From positions 1-21,674 of the forward strand of contig CALBSG010000045.1 in NCBI GenBank assembly GCA_937927675.1: a stretch of 21,674 nucleotides of DNA. Reading direction: 5' to 3'. Each line of letters begins with the position of its first letter. Within the stretch, counting starts at the first letter, position 1. The notes beneath the pieces were generated by a model. The model worked only from the letters and a program-made list of their open reading frames with translations. It did no database searches and had not been told where the DNA came from. Both the position numbers and the translations under genes were made by a program. Below are positions 7,410 to 15,040 of the stretch, in pieces. Source of the DNA: an uncultured Paracoccaceae bacterium. Lineage in GTDB: Bacteria > Pseudomonadota > Alphaproteobacteria > Rhodobacterales > Rhodobacteraceae.

Positions 7410-8384
7410 TCACTTCATCGCCATCGAGGCTGCCGATTCCGGCAATTCCTCGCCGAAGCAGCGCTGGTAGAATTCCGCCACGGTCTGGCGTTCCAGCTCG
7501 TCGCATTTGTTCAGGAACGAGAGGCGGAAGGCATAACCGACGTTGCGGAAAATCTCGGCGTTTTGCGCCCAGTTCAGCACGGTGCGCGGGCTCATAACGG
7601 TGGAAAGATCGCCGTTCATGAACGCCGTGCGGGTCAGATCGGCCACGGTGACCATCTGGCTGATGGTCTTGCGGCCCTTGTCGGTGTTGTAATGCGGCGA
7701 TTTGGCCAGAACGATGGCGGCTTCGGCGTCATGGCTCAGATAGTTCAACGTTGCCACCAGCGACCAACGGTCCATCTGGGCTTGGTTGATCTGCTGGGTG
7801 CCGTGATAAAGCCCGGTCGTGTCGCCCAGACCCACGGTGTTTGCGGTGGCAAACAGACGGAAATAGGGGTGGGGGGTGATGATTTCGTTTTGGTCCAATA
7901 GCGTCAGCTTGCCGTCGGTTTCCAGCACGCGCTGGATCACGAACATCACATCGGCGCGACCGGCATCATATTCGTCGAACACGATGGCCACAGGGTTGCG
8001 CAGCGCCCAAGGCAGGATGCCCTCGTGGAATTCGGTGACTTGCTTGCCATCGCGCAGCTTGATCGCATCCTTGCCGATCAGGTCGATCCGGCTGATGTGG
8101 CTGTCAAGGTTCACCCGCACTGCAGGCCAGTTCAGCCGCGCCGCGACCTGTTCGATATGGGTCGATTTGCCCGTGCCGTGATAGCCTTGGATCATCACCC
8201 GGCGGTTATAGGCAAAGCCCGCCAGAATGGCCAAGGTGGTGTCAGGGTCGAATTTATAGGTCGGGTCAATTGCCGGCACGCGGTCGGTGCCTTCGGCAAA
8301 GCCTTTGACTTTCATGTCGGTATCGATGCCGAACACATCGCGGACCGAGATTTCTTCGGTAGGTTTCAGCATGTTCTCGGCCAT
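7410..8384 (-). CDS. cobS: Cobaltochelatase subunit CobS (AAA+ ATPase)
   Basis: ATPase subunit of cobaltochelatase, related to BchI/ChlI and MoxR-type AAA+ proteins. It hydrolyses ATP to drive cobalt insertion by CobN, working in a two-ring complex with CobT. The 324-residue protein shows the Walker A motif GYHGTGKST with K73, Walker B VFDEYDAG with D137-E138, and the sensor region ATANTVGLGD. The N-terminus MAENMLKPTEEISVRDVFG fits the family, so ATG 8384 is chosen; GGAC lies seven bases upstream, and the ATG at 8390 would sit too close to it. Its stop is 67 bases from the cobT start, so the two are likely co-transcribed. It is divergent from msrB. No cobalamin riboswitch is recognisable upstream. 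Confidence 0.97.
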   Translation of the reverse strand: MAENMLKPTEEISVRDVFGIDTDMKVKGFAEGTDRVPAIDPTYKFDPDTTLAILAGFAYNRRVMIQGYHGTGKSTHIEQVAARLNWPAVRVNLDSHISRIDLIGKDAIKLRDGKQVTEFHEGILPWALRNPVAIVFDEYDAGRADVMFVIQRVLETDGKLTLLDQNEIITPHPYFRLFATANTVGLGDTTGLYHGTQQINQAQMDRWSLVATLNYLSHDAEAAIVLAKSPHYNTDKGRKTISQMVTVADLTRTAFMNGDLSTVMSPRTVLNWAQNAEIFRNVGYAFRLSFLNKCDELERQTVAEFYQRCFGEELPESAASMAMK

Positions 8385-8407
8385 CGTCATCGTCCATATC
8401 AAAGCGC

Positions 8408-8421
8408 CGGGCAAAAGCCCG
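8408..8421. other. Small hairpin in the cobS leader
   Basis: CGGGC and GCCCG pair around AAAA, 24 bases upstream of the cobS start codon. The rest of the 182-base divergent gap (8385-8566) shows no further gene or clear riboswitch; it must hold both the cobS and msrB promoters, which I could not place with confidence. Confidence 0.4.
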
Positions 8422-8566
8422 CAATCGGTGAAGTTGTGGAACATATCGGCAGGGGCCGCAAGGGCTGGACTTAACGGTTTTTCGCAACTTGGTGAGGCGC
8501 TGTAACCTTGGCTCGTCCGGGTGGTCGATCGTGCTAGCTTTGGTCCAGCAACAAGGAGTTTCCCCC

Positions 8567-9025
8567 ATGCAACGCCGCCTGTTTCTGTCCGCCTCGCTTG
8601 CCGCGCTGACCTTTGGTCGCACCGCCCGCGCGGAAAGTTTTGAATTCACGCTTTCGGATGCGGAATGGCAGGCCCGGCTTTCGCCCGAGGCCTATCAGGT
8701 TTTGCGCCATGAGGCGACCGAACGATCCGGCTCCAGCCCGCTGGATCACGAAACCCGCGCGGGCGTGTTTCACTGCGCGGGCTGCGAGCTGCCGCTTTTT
8801 TCGTCCGAGACGAAGTATGACAGCGGCACCGGCTGGCCCTCGTTCTGGCAACCCTTGGACAAGGCGGTGGGAACCAAGGAAGACCCCGGCCTGTTCGGCA
8901 GCCGAACCGAAGTGCATTGCCGTCGCTGCGGTGGGCATTTGGGCCATGTCTTTGACGACGGCCCGCAACCCACGGGCAAGCGCTATTGCATGAATGGGGT
9001 CGCAATGGTGTTCAAGCCGGCCTGA
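8567..9025 (+). CDS. msrB: Peptide-methionine (R)-S-oxide reductase, exported
   Basis: Reduces the R epimer of methionine sulfoxide in proteins. The 152-residue MsrB domain has both zinc CxxC pairs (C70/C73 in HCAGC, C118/C121 in HCRRC), the GTGWPSFW substrate block, and the catalytic C141 in RYCMNG. The usual RYCxNS is RYCMNG here. The N-terminus MQRRLFLSASLAALTF ends in ARA and has the twin-arginine pattern RRLFL, so the enzyme is probably exported folded, with its zinc, by the Tat system to the periplasm. ATG 8567 is preceded by AAGGAG; an upstream extension to 8489 is rejected because it would bury the signal peptide. It is divergent from cobS and has its own gap before the next gene. Confidence 0.93.
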   Translation: MQRRLFLSASLAALTFGRTARAESFEFTLSDAEWQARLSPEAYQVLRHEATERSGSSPLDHETRAGVFHCAGCELPLFSSETKYDSGTGWPSFWQPLDKAVGTKEDPGLFGSRTEVHCRRCGGHLGHVFDDGPQPTGKRYCMNGVAMVFKPA

Positions 9026-9049
9026 CAGGGCTGCCCGCGTCGCCATCAG

Positions 9050-9078
9050 TGGACAGGGCGCGCGGGCTTGGCTAGGGT
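9050..9078 (+). promoter_or_regulatory. Sigma70-type promoter for the methyltransferase-glycosyltransferase pair
   Basis: TGGACA (9050-9055) and TAGGGT (9073-9078) are spaced by exactly 17 bases, placing the transcript start about 24 bases before the GTG start at 9109. A 7-bp inverted repeat GCCCGCG/CGCGGGC (9033-9039 and 9061-9067) brackets the -35 and could be an operator. Confidence 0.5.
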
Positions 9079-9108
9079 CCGGCCTATTAGACCGGTGCAG
9101 AGTGTCGC

Positions 9109-9918
9109 GTGACCAAATCTATTAAGCCTTCATCGTTGACCCGCGGTGTCACGCAGACCCTGCAAGAGTTGCTTGCCGGCCCCCCCAGTGCGGAAAATCT
9201 GGCCCGCGCCTTGCGCTATCTGGCGAAATGGCGGGCTGAACTTGTCGCCAATACCGTCGAAAACCGTCAGGGGGCCGTGGTTGCCTCGGGTCCGTTCAAA
9301 GGTATGTCCTATGGCGTCCGCGCCGCAGAAGGCACACGGGTCGCGCGGCTTTTGGGGGTTTATGAGGCGTCCTTGCATCCGGTAATCGCCGCGATCATCG
9401 CCAAATCTCCTGATCTGGTGATCGATATCGGCTCGGCAGAAGGCTATTATGCCGTCGGTCTTGCGCGGTGCCTGCCGGGGGCGCGGGTGCTGGCGCACGA
9501 CGCCAATGAGGCCGCCCAAGACCTTTGCCGTGCGCTCGCTCTGGCCAATGGCGTGGCGGAGCAGGTCGAGATCGGCGGCGTATTTACCCCGGCAGATTTT
9601 GCGCTTTGTGAGGGCGCCCGCGCCGTCGTGATCTGCGATATCGAAGGGGCCGAGGTGGCGCTTTTGGACCCCTCTGCCGGGCCGGGGCTGTTGCAGGCCG
9701 ATATTCTGGTCGAATGTCATCCCGGCATCGTGCCCGGTGTGGTGGACACGCTGAAGACGCGGTTCGGCCCGACCCATCACATCACCGAAATCGGCCGTCA
9801 TATTGATGACAGTGGCTTTCCGGCGTGGATGGAGGAGCTGTCCGATCTGGACCGATTGATCGCCCTTTGGGAATGGCGCAGCGGCCCGACTCCTTGGCTC
9901 TGGATGGAAAAACGATGA
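9109..9918 (+). CDS. Class I SAM-dependent methyltransferase, FkbM-like
   Basis: A 269-residue protein with a Rossmann SAM-binding core. Motif I is VIDIGSAEGYYAVG (D106, G108, G112), the next acidic strand is ARVLAHDAN, and the later strand VICDIEGAEVALL resembles the DIEGxE block of FkbM-type O-methyltransferases. About 95 residues precede the core and may bind the acceptor. In glycan loci such enzymes methylate sugar hydroxyls; the substrate here is unknown. The GTG start at 9109 gives MTKSIKPSS; the Shine-Dalgarno is weak (CAGAG). The TGA stop overlaps the ATG of the glycosyltransferase in an ATGA arrangement, which implies translational coupling and a shared pathway. Confidence 0.8.
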   Translation: MTKSIKPSSLTRGVTQTLQELLAGPPSAENLARALRYLAKWRAELVANTVENRQGAVVASGPFKGMSYGVRAAEGTRVARLLGVYEASLHPVIAAIIAKSPDLVIDIGSAEGYYAVGLARCLPGARVLAHDANEAAQDLCRALALANGVAEQVEIGGVFTPADFALCEGARAVVICDIEGAEVALLDPSAGPGLLQADILVECHPGIVPGVVDTLKTRFGPTHHITEIGRHIDDSGFPAWMEELSDLDRLIALWEWRSGPTPWLWMEKR

Positions 9919-11594
9919 CGAAGATCGGGGACCGCCCGCAAAACGCTGCGATCTGGTATGCGCAAGACGGGTTTGACCCGACCGCCAAGGGCATCAATGG
10001 GCGTCGGGTGGCGGGCGAAAGTTTTCTCAAAGGCTATCTGCGCCACGCCGATGTTGAGGAATTCGTGCTTCTGACCAAGATGCCCGAAGATATGGAGCCG
10101 GTGCGCGCGCTTGCCGAAACCTTGCGCCCCGGGGTTCCGGTGCGCGGGGCCAGTCTGATGCGCCCGACCTCGATCGCGCCGCTTGGAACCGTATTCTATC
10201 CCAGCCCGAATTACGCAACCGAGGCGTGGCGGCGGGTGCCTTATGGCACCGGCGCCTATACGCTGTCGGGGATCACCCATACCACATCGACCGCCGCCGT
10301 CATGGAAGGCTGGATGAACCTGCGGATTTCGCCGGTCGAAGAGTGGGATGCGGTGATCTGCACCTCGCGGGCGGTGCAGGCCAGCGTCAGCTTTCAACTG
10401 GATCTGATCGACGCGCATCTGGCCCGGCAACTGGAGGCTAAATTGCGCACCCGGCCCATGCTGCCGGTGATCCCCTTGGGGATCCATTGCGATGATTTTA
10501 CCCCCGATCCGGCCGCGGGGCGGGCCTTGCGCGCGCGGCTGGGGGCTGCGGAGCAGGATGTGGTGTTCACAACCATCGCCCGCCTGACCCCGCATGAGAA
10601 ATTCGATCCCCTGCCGATCTATCTGGCCATGCAGGCGGCGCAAAAGAAAATGCCTGCCGGGCAAAAGCTGCACATCGCCTTTTGCGGGGTGTTTCGCGAA
10701 GAGTATTCGCGCAAGGTCTTTAGCGAAGGCGCGGCCCGGCTGATGCCGGATGTTGGATTTGCGCTTTTGGATGGGGCGGACCCGCAGGAGCGCAAAGCGG
10801 TCTTGTCGGGGGCGGATGTCTTCATGTTCCTGATCGACAATATTCAGGAAACCTTTGGCCTTGCCCCGATTGAGGGCATGGCCGCGGGGCTGCCCTTGCT
10901 GGTTTCGGATTGGGACGGGATGAAGGATACCGTGACGCCCGATGTCGGCTTTCGCGTCACCTCGCGGGCGCTGTCCGGGGCGCATCTGGCGCAAGAGGCG
11001 CTGCGCTATCAGGGCGGCTATGACAGCTATGTACAATATTGTTCACTGACCTCGGCGATGACCGAGATCGACATGGGCGAGTTGACGGCGCGTATTCTGG
11101 ACCTGGCGCAGAACCCCGGTCTGCGCAAAAAGATGGGCGCTGCGGGGCAGGCGCGGGCGCGCAGCACCTATGACTGGGCCGAGGTCGTGCCGCAGATGCA
11201 GGCACTTTGGGGTGAACAGGCGGCGCGCCGCGCAGCGGGGGCGGCGCGGGCAGTGCGCTATGGCGCCGATGCCCTGCCGATGTCGCCATCGCCCACCGCG
11301 TTGTTCAGCGCCTATCCGACCGAACAGGCCCGCTTTGGCGGCTTGCGTCTGGTGGCGCGGGATCTTGGCGACCGGCTTGATTTGTCCGAAACACTGGATC
11401 TGCGCGATTACGCGGGGGTGAAGCGGGCCTTCGCGCCGAAAGCGCAGGTCTTGGCCCTGATGCAGGCCATCGAGGCCGCAGGCGCGCCGGGGGCCGAGGT
11501 TGCGGCCCTAGCCCGCGCGCTGAACCTGCCGCAGCACATCATCGAGCGGATCGCGATGTGGCTTTTGAAATACGATTTCATCCGCCGGGTCTAA
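9915..11594 (+). CDS. GT4-family glycosyltransferase with a C-terminal helix-turn-helix-like extension
   Basis: A GT-B-fold retaining glycosyltransferase of 559 residues. The N-terminal domain (1 to about 190) contains GITHTTST and a strand WDAVICTSRAV. The C-terminal nucleotide-sugar domain (about 195-430) carries the GT4 EX7E signature, with E312 in ETFGLAP and E320 in IEGMAAGLP. Beyond the usual end lie about 130 extra residues; the last 55 (QVLALMQAIEAAG, then EVAALARALNLPQHIIERIA) look like a winged-helix fold. The start ATG overlaps the methyltransferase stop, so the two are probably co-translated and act on the same surface glycan. Acceptor and donor cannot be told from sequence. A double hairpin follows the stop. 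Confidence 0.88.
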   Translation: MTKIGDRPQNAAIWYAQDGFDPTAKGINGRRVAGESFLKGYLRHADVEEFVLLTKMPEDMEPVRALAETLRPGVPVRGASLMRPTSIAPLGTVFYPSPNYATEAWRRVPYGTGAYTLSGITHTTSTAAVMEGWMNLRISPVEEWDAVICTSRAVQASVSFQLDLIDAHLARQLEAKLRTRPMLPVIPLGIHCDDFTPDPAAGRALRARLGAAEQDVVFTTIARLTPHEKFDPLPIYLAMQAAQKKMPAGQKLHIAFCGVFREEYSRKVFSEGAARLMPDVGFALLDGADPQERKAVLSGADVFMFLIDNIQETFGLAPIEGMAAGLPLLVSDWDGMKDTVTPDVGFRVTSRALSGAHLAQEALRYQGGYDSYVQYCSLTSAMTEIDMGELTARILDLAQNPGLRKKMGAAGQARARSTYDWAEVVPQMQALWGEQAARRAAGAARAVRYGADALPMSPSPTALFSAYPTEQARFGGLRLVARDLGDRLDLSETLDLRDYAGVKRAFAPKAQVLALMQAIEAAGAPGAEVAALARALNLPQHIIERIAMWLLKYDFIRRV

Positions 11595-11612
11595 AGGCCT
11601 GCCTGTGGGGAT

Positions 11613-11655
11613 CGGGGGCTTCACGCCCCCGCGCGGGATTTGTGCCAAATCCCGC
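11613..11655 (+). terminator. Tandem hairpins after the glycosyltransferase gene
   Basis: CGGGGGC/GCCCCCG (11613-11619 and 11625-11631, loop TTCAC) is followed by a perfect 9-bp stem GCGGGATTT/AAATCCCGC (11633-11641 and 11647-11655). TATTTTTG follows at 11669. The pair lies between two convergent genes and probably ends transcription from both. Confidence 0.65.
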
Positions 11656-11657
11656 TT

Positions 11658-11677
11658 CCCCCGTGGGATATTTTTGC
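11658..11677 (+). repeat. C-run/GATATTT intergenic element, copy B
   Basis: CCCCCGTGGGATATTTTTG follows the two hairpins, matching the order hairpin, C-run, GATATTT seen at the other three gene ends. The next 30 bases (11681-11710) are strikingly A/T-rich for this genome, with GATAAA and TTTATC as inverted ends. Confidence 0.6.
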
Positions 11678-11720
11678 CAAGATAAAGGCAAATTTTATTA
11701 AATTTATCTGATCCTTGCGG

Positions 11721-12353
11721 TCAGTCTTTGAAGTAGCGGCTGTCCTTGATCTGATCCCAAGCCCAGACCACCTCTTGCAGGCGTTCTTCGTCACGCCGGT
11801 CGCCGCCGTTCATGTCGGGGTGTAGCACTTTGATGAGGCCTTTGTAGGCTTTGCGGATCTCAGCCTTGGTCCAAGTGTCGCGGGCTTCAAGGATTTCAAC
11901 AGCCTTGCGTTCGGTTGGCGGCAGTTTGCGGGTGGCGGTCGACACCACGCGGCCGGGGTTCTGCGTGGCTTTTTCGCCCAAAAGCGCCATCGGGTCATTG
12001 ACGCCCAGCCGTTGCCAAGCCCGCCCGTCATCCTTTTTCGAGAAGGGCCGGGTTTCGCGCTCCCACAGGCGATCTTTTTCCAGAAGTTTCTGGAATTCCT
12101 CATCGGTGGCGGTGCCGAAAAAGTTCCACTTCAGGTTGTATTCGCGGATGTGATCGCGGCAGAACCAGAAGAAATCATCCAAGTGGTCGGGCGACTTCGG
12201 GGCGCGGTAGGCGCCTTTTTCCTTGCAGTCAGGAAAATCGCAGGCGCGCTGCGAGGTTTCGAATGCGCCCGACATGCCGCCCCTGCGGGTGGTCTTGCGC
12301 TTGGCTTTGTCCGACGACACGCGCAGATCGAACTCGAAGGGGGATTTGGACAT
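11721..12353 (-). CDS. J-domain (DnaJ-like) protein with an N-terminal Cys/His segment
   Basis: A 210-residue protein whose last 60 residues form a J domain (KAEIRKAYKGLIKVLHPD, HPD at 178-180), the part that stimulates DnaK ATPase. It lacks the Gly/Phe region and zinc domain of true DnaJ. The N-terminal part has C38 and C43 (CDFPDC) and C65 with H68 (CRDH), which could hold a metal. Such J-domain proteins are commonly found beside bolA and cobS-cobT in alphaproteobacteria, so it may be a co-chaperone for a neighbour, but the client is unknown. The ATG at 12353 has GGAAAGG upstream. It is divergent from bolA across 65 bases. Confidence 0.88.
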   Translation of the reverse strand: MSKSPFEFDLRVSSDKAKRKTTRRGGMSGAFETSQRACDFPDCKEKGAYRAPKSPDHLDDFFWFCRDHIREYNLKWNFFGTATDEEFQKLLEKDRLWERETRPFSKKDDGRAWQRLGVNDPMALLGEKATQNPGRVVSTATRKLPPTERKAVEILEARDTWTKAEIRKAYKGLIKVLHPDMNGGDRRDEERLQEVVWAWDQIKDSRYFKD

Positions 12354-12362
12354 CGTTTGGCC

Positions 12363-12391
12363 TTTCCGACTCGGGGCCGTAAGTTTAGGGA
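12363..12391 (+). promoter_or_regulatory. Possible promoter for bolA
   Basis: TTTCCG (12363-12368) and TAGGGA (12386-12391) are 17 bases apart in the divergent gap. The -10 overlaps a small inverted repeat CGTAA/TTACG (12378-12382 and 12393-12397). Confidence 0.35.
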
Positions 12392-12418
12392 TTTACGCGG
12401 CAAGGTGAAGGGGGGCTC

Positions 12419-12670
12419 ATGCAGCTTGAAAACGAAATTCGTCAGCGGCTTGAGGCGGCGTTTCAGCCCAGCCGGCTAGAGGTGGTGAATGAAAGCCATC
12501 GGCACGCAGGCCATACAGGAGATGACGGGTCAGGCGAAAGCCATTTTGCTGTGACCATTCGGGCCGAGGCCTTGGCCGCACTTGGCCGTGTGGCGCGGCA
12601 TCGGGCGGTGCATCGGGCGCTGGGCGATGTGACAACCCGCGTTCATGCCTTGGCGATCGACGCGGGCTGA
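12419..12670 (+). CDS. bolA: BolA family protein
   Basis: An 83-residue BolA-fold protein. Family blocks are the N-terminal helix (MQLENEIRQRLEAAF), the VNESHRHAGH stretch whose histidines bind Fe-S clusters with monothiol glutaredoxins, and ESHFAVTI. BolA proteins work in Fe-S and iron homeostasis with glutaredoxin partners, and some affect cell shape and stress responses. ATG 12419 is preceded by AAGGGGG. It is divergent from the J-domain gene and convergent with malate synthase, 37 bases from that gene's stop. The second half is rather Ala-rich but keeps the expected length. Confidence 0.93.
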   Translation: MQLENEIRQRLEAAFQPSRLEVVNESHRHAGHTGDDGSGESHFAVTIRAEALAALGRVARHRAVHRALGDVTTRVHALAIDAG

Positions 12671-12688
12671 TGGAGGCGGGCGGACGGG

Positions 12689-12702
12689 GGCGGAAAACCG
12701 CC
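12689..12702. terminator. Weak hairpin between bolA and glcB
   Basis: GGCGG and CCGCC pair around AAAA in the 37-base convergent gap. No U-run follows on either strand, so a terminator role is only possible. Confidence 0.3.
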
Positions 12703-12707
12703 GCCTG

Positions 12708-14849
12708 TCAGGCCTTTGCCAAGAGCCGGTAGTGGTGCAGCAAAGGCTCGGTATAGCCCGAGGGCTGCGCGCGCCCCTTGAACACCAGATCACAGGCCGC
12801 TTGAAACGCGATGCCCTGAAAGCCCGGTGCCATCGGCTCATAGGCCGGATCATCTGCATTTTGCCGATCCACCAAGGCAGCCATCTTCTGCATCGCCTCC
12901 ATCACGCGGGCCTCTGACACCACACCGTGATGCATCCAGTTGGCGATATGCTGGGCGGAGATCCGGCAGGTGGCGCGGTCTTCCATCAGGCCGATATCGT
13001 TCAGGTCCGGCACCTTGGAACAGCCGACCCCTTGGTCAATCCAGCGCACCACATAGCCAAGAATGCCTTGGGCGTTGTTCTCGACCTCGCGGATCACCTG
13101 ATCTTCGGGCCAGCGCCGCCATGTGGCCAAGGGAATGTCCAAAACCGCATCGACATGGGCGCGGCGGCCCCCGGCGGCGATTTTGCGCTGCACCGCTTTG
13201 ACGTCGATCTTGTGATAATGCAGCGCGTGCAAGGTGGCGGCCGTGGGCGAGGGCACCCAAGCGCAATTCGCCCCGGCCTTTGGGTGGTCAATCTTCTGTT
13301 CCAGCATCGCCGCCATCAGATCTGGCATGGCCCACATGCCCTTGCCGATCTGCGCCCGGCCCATCAGCCCACATTCAAGGCCGATATCGACGTTCAACAC
13401 CTCATAGGCGCCGATCCAGCCTTTGCGTTTGATGAAATCCTTGCGGCTAAAGGGGCCTGCCTCCATCGAGGTGTGGATCTCGTCTCCGGTGCGGTCCAAA
13501 AATCCGGTGTTGATGAAGGCCACGCGGGATTTGGCGGCGCGGATACATTCCTTGAGGTTGACCGAGGTGCGGCGTTCCTCGTCCATGATGCCAAGTTTGA
13601 CGGTGTTCGGGGCCAGGCCCAAGACAGTCTCGACCCGGGTGAAGGTTTCGGCGGCAAAGGCCACCTCCTCAGGCCCATGCATCTTGGGCTTCACCACATA
13701 GACAGACCCGTGGTGTGAATTGCGCAGGCCAGCGGATTTCTGCAGATCATGGCAGGCGATCAGCGTGGTCACCATCGCGTCCATCAAGCCTTCGGGCACC
13801 TCGGAGCCATCGGGCAACAGGATGGCCGGGTTGGTCATCAGATGGCCCACGTTGCGCACCCACAAAAGCGCGCGGCCCTTGATCGTCAGGGGGCTACCAT
13901 CGGGGGCGGTATAGGTGCGGTCGGGGTTCAGCCGCCGCTCCATCCGCCTGCCGCCCTTGTCAAAGCTTTCCGCCAGATCGCCCCGCATCAGGCCAAGCCA
14001 GTTGCCATAGGCCTGCACCTTGTCGGCCGCGTCGACACAAGCCACCGAATCCTCGCAATCCATGATCGCGGACATTGTACTTTCCAGCTGTACATCTGCC
14101 AAAAGCGCCTGATCCCGCCCCCCGATGAAATGCGCGCGGTCAAAGATCAACTCGACATGCAGCCCGTTGTTTTTCAAAAGGATTGCATCGGGCGCCTTGG
14201 GGTTGCCTTTGTAGCCCACGAACTTGGCAGGCTGCACCAAAGGCAGATCATCGACCAAAAGCGCGCCATCTTTGACGATATAGCGCCGGGCGTCGGCGTG
14301 GCTGGTGCCTTCAATCGGAAAGGCTTCATCCAGAAACACTCGCGCCCGCGCCACCACCCGCGCGCCGCGGCCGCGTTCATAACCGCCAGACGGAGGCAGC
14401 GACCCCATGGCATCGGTGCCATACAGGCAATCGTACAGGCTGCCCCAGCGGGCATTGGCGGCGTTCAGCGCATAACGGGCGTTGGTGATCGGCACCACCA
14501 GCTGCGGGCCCGGCACCTCGGCAATCTCGGGGTCGACATGGGCGGTGTCGATTTGAAAATCCCCGCCTTCGGGCAGCAGGTAACCGATTTCGGTCAGAAA
14601 ATCCTTATAGGCTTGCGGATCATGGATCTGCCCGCGCCGGGCGCGGTGCCAACTGTCGATCCGGGCCTGCAAATCCTCGCGCTTGGCCAGAAGCGCGCGG
14701 TTTTTCGGGGCCAGATCGGTCAAAAGGGCGGCAAAGCCCTTCCAGAAGCTGGCTGGATCAACGCCCGTGCCGGGCAGCGCGCGGGTGTTCAGGAAGTCGG
14801 CCAAGCCGCTGTCAACCTGAAGCCCTTCAATCCTGATGCGCGCGGCCAT
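12708..14849 (-). CDS. glcB: Malate synthase G
   Basis: Condenses glyoxylate and acetyl-CoA to malate, the second step of the glyoxylate route. At 713 residues it is the G isoform (E. coli 723), larger than the A form. Catalytic residues are conserved: R332 in LLWVRNVGHLM (R338 in E. coli) and the base D624 in MEDRATCRIS (D631 in E. coli), with the magnesium-binding Glu in MDEERRT and Asp in GFLDRTGDEIHT. The N-terminal clasp, the beta domain insertion and the C-terminal helical plug follow in order. ATG 14849 has GGGGGAAA upstream. No isocitrate lyase gene is in the window. The gene is divergent from the ArsR operon and has its own candidate promoter. Confidence 0.97.
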   Translation of the reverse strand: MAARIRIEGLQVDSGLADFLNTRALPGTGVDPASFWKGFAALLTDLAPKNRALLAKREDLQARIDSWHRARRGQIHDPQAYKDFLTEIGYLLPEGGDFQIDTAHVDPEIAEVPGPQLVVPITNARYALNAANARWGSLYDCLYGTDAMGSLPPSGGYERGRGARVVARARVFLDEAFPIEGTSHADARRYIVKDGALLVDDLPLVQPAKFVGYKGNPKAPDAILLKNNGLHVELIFDRAHFIGGRDQALLADVQLESTMSAIMDCEDSVACVDAADKVQAYGNWLGLMRGDLAESFDKGGRRMERRLNPDRTYTAPDGSPLTIKGRALLWVRNVGHLMTNPAILLPDGSEVPEGLMDAMVTTLIACHDLQKSAGLRNSHHGSVYVVKPKMHGPEEVAFAAETFTRVETVLGLAPNTVKLGIMDEERRTSVNLKECIRAAKSRVAFINTGFLDRTGDEIHTSMEAGPFSRKDFIKRKGWIGAYEVLNVDIGLECGLMGRAQIGKGMWAMPDLMAAMLEQKIDHPKAGANCAWVPSPTAATLHALHYHKIDVKAVQRKIAAGGRRAHVDAVLDIPLATWRRWPEDQVIREVENNAQGILGYVVRWIDQGVGCSKVPDLNDIGLMEDRATCRISAQHIANWMHHGVVSEARVMEAMQKMAALVDRQNADDPAYEPMAPGFQGIAFQAACDLVFKGRAQPSGYTEPLLHHYRLLAKA

Positions 14850-14876
14850 GGCTTTCCCCCTTTTGGTGTCGCAACC

Positions 14877-14905
14877 ACGTTAGGCGCGTCGCGGGCGCGG
14901 GACAA
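14877..14905 (-). promoter_or_regulatory. Candidate promoter for glcB
   Basis: On the minus strand TTGTCC (14905-14900) precedes TAACGT (14882-14877) with a 17-base spacer. The transcript would begin about 20 bases before the glcB start codon. Confidence 0.45.
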
Positions 14906-14985
14906 CGAAAAGCGGGCCGGTATTCTTGCCCGATGCCGAAAAGCACTTTCAGGCAGGCGGCGAAAATCGGACGGCCTAGGCCAAA

Positions 14986-15003
14986 CTTTGCCAAATGGCT
15001 AAG
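14986..15003. promoter_or_regulatory. Putative ArsR operator 1
   Basis: CTTTGCCAA|ATGGCTAAG is an imperfect 18-bp palindrome with two mismatched pairs. Its right half is identical to that of operator 2, and the centres lie exactly 51 bases apart. A perfect palindrome GGCCTAGGCC (14973-14982) lies just upstream. Confidence 0.55.
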
Positions 15004-15011
15004 TTTTCGCT

Positions 15012-15040
15012 TTGGCGACTCGGCGCGCTCATGTTACTTA
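15012..15040 (+). promoter_or_regulatory. Candidate core promoter of the arsR-AHSA1 operon
   Basis: TTGGCG (15012-15017) and TACTTA (15035-15040) have a 17-base spacer and lie between the two palindromes. Transcription would start near 15047, at the start codon itself, so the mRNA may be leaderless. No Shine-Dalgarno precedes the ATG. Confidence 0.45.

Noticed and set aside
8501..8545. Sigma70 promoter for msrB using TTGGCT and GCTAGC
   Set aside because: The spacing is 19-21 bases and no hexamer pair fits a 16-18 base spacer, so I did not list it.
8385..8566. Cobalamin riboswitch upstream of cobS
   Set aside because: I looked for the conserved B12-box and the multi-stem core and found neither; only a small GC hairpin is present, and cobST operons often lack a riboswitch.
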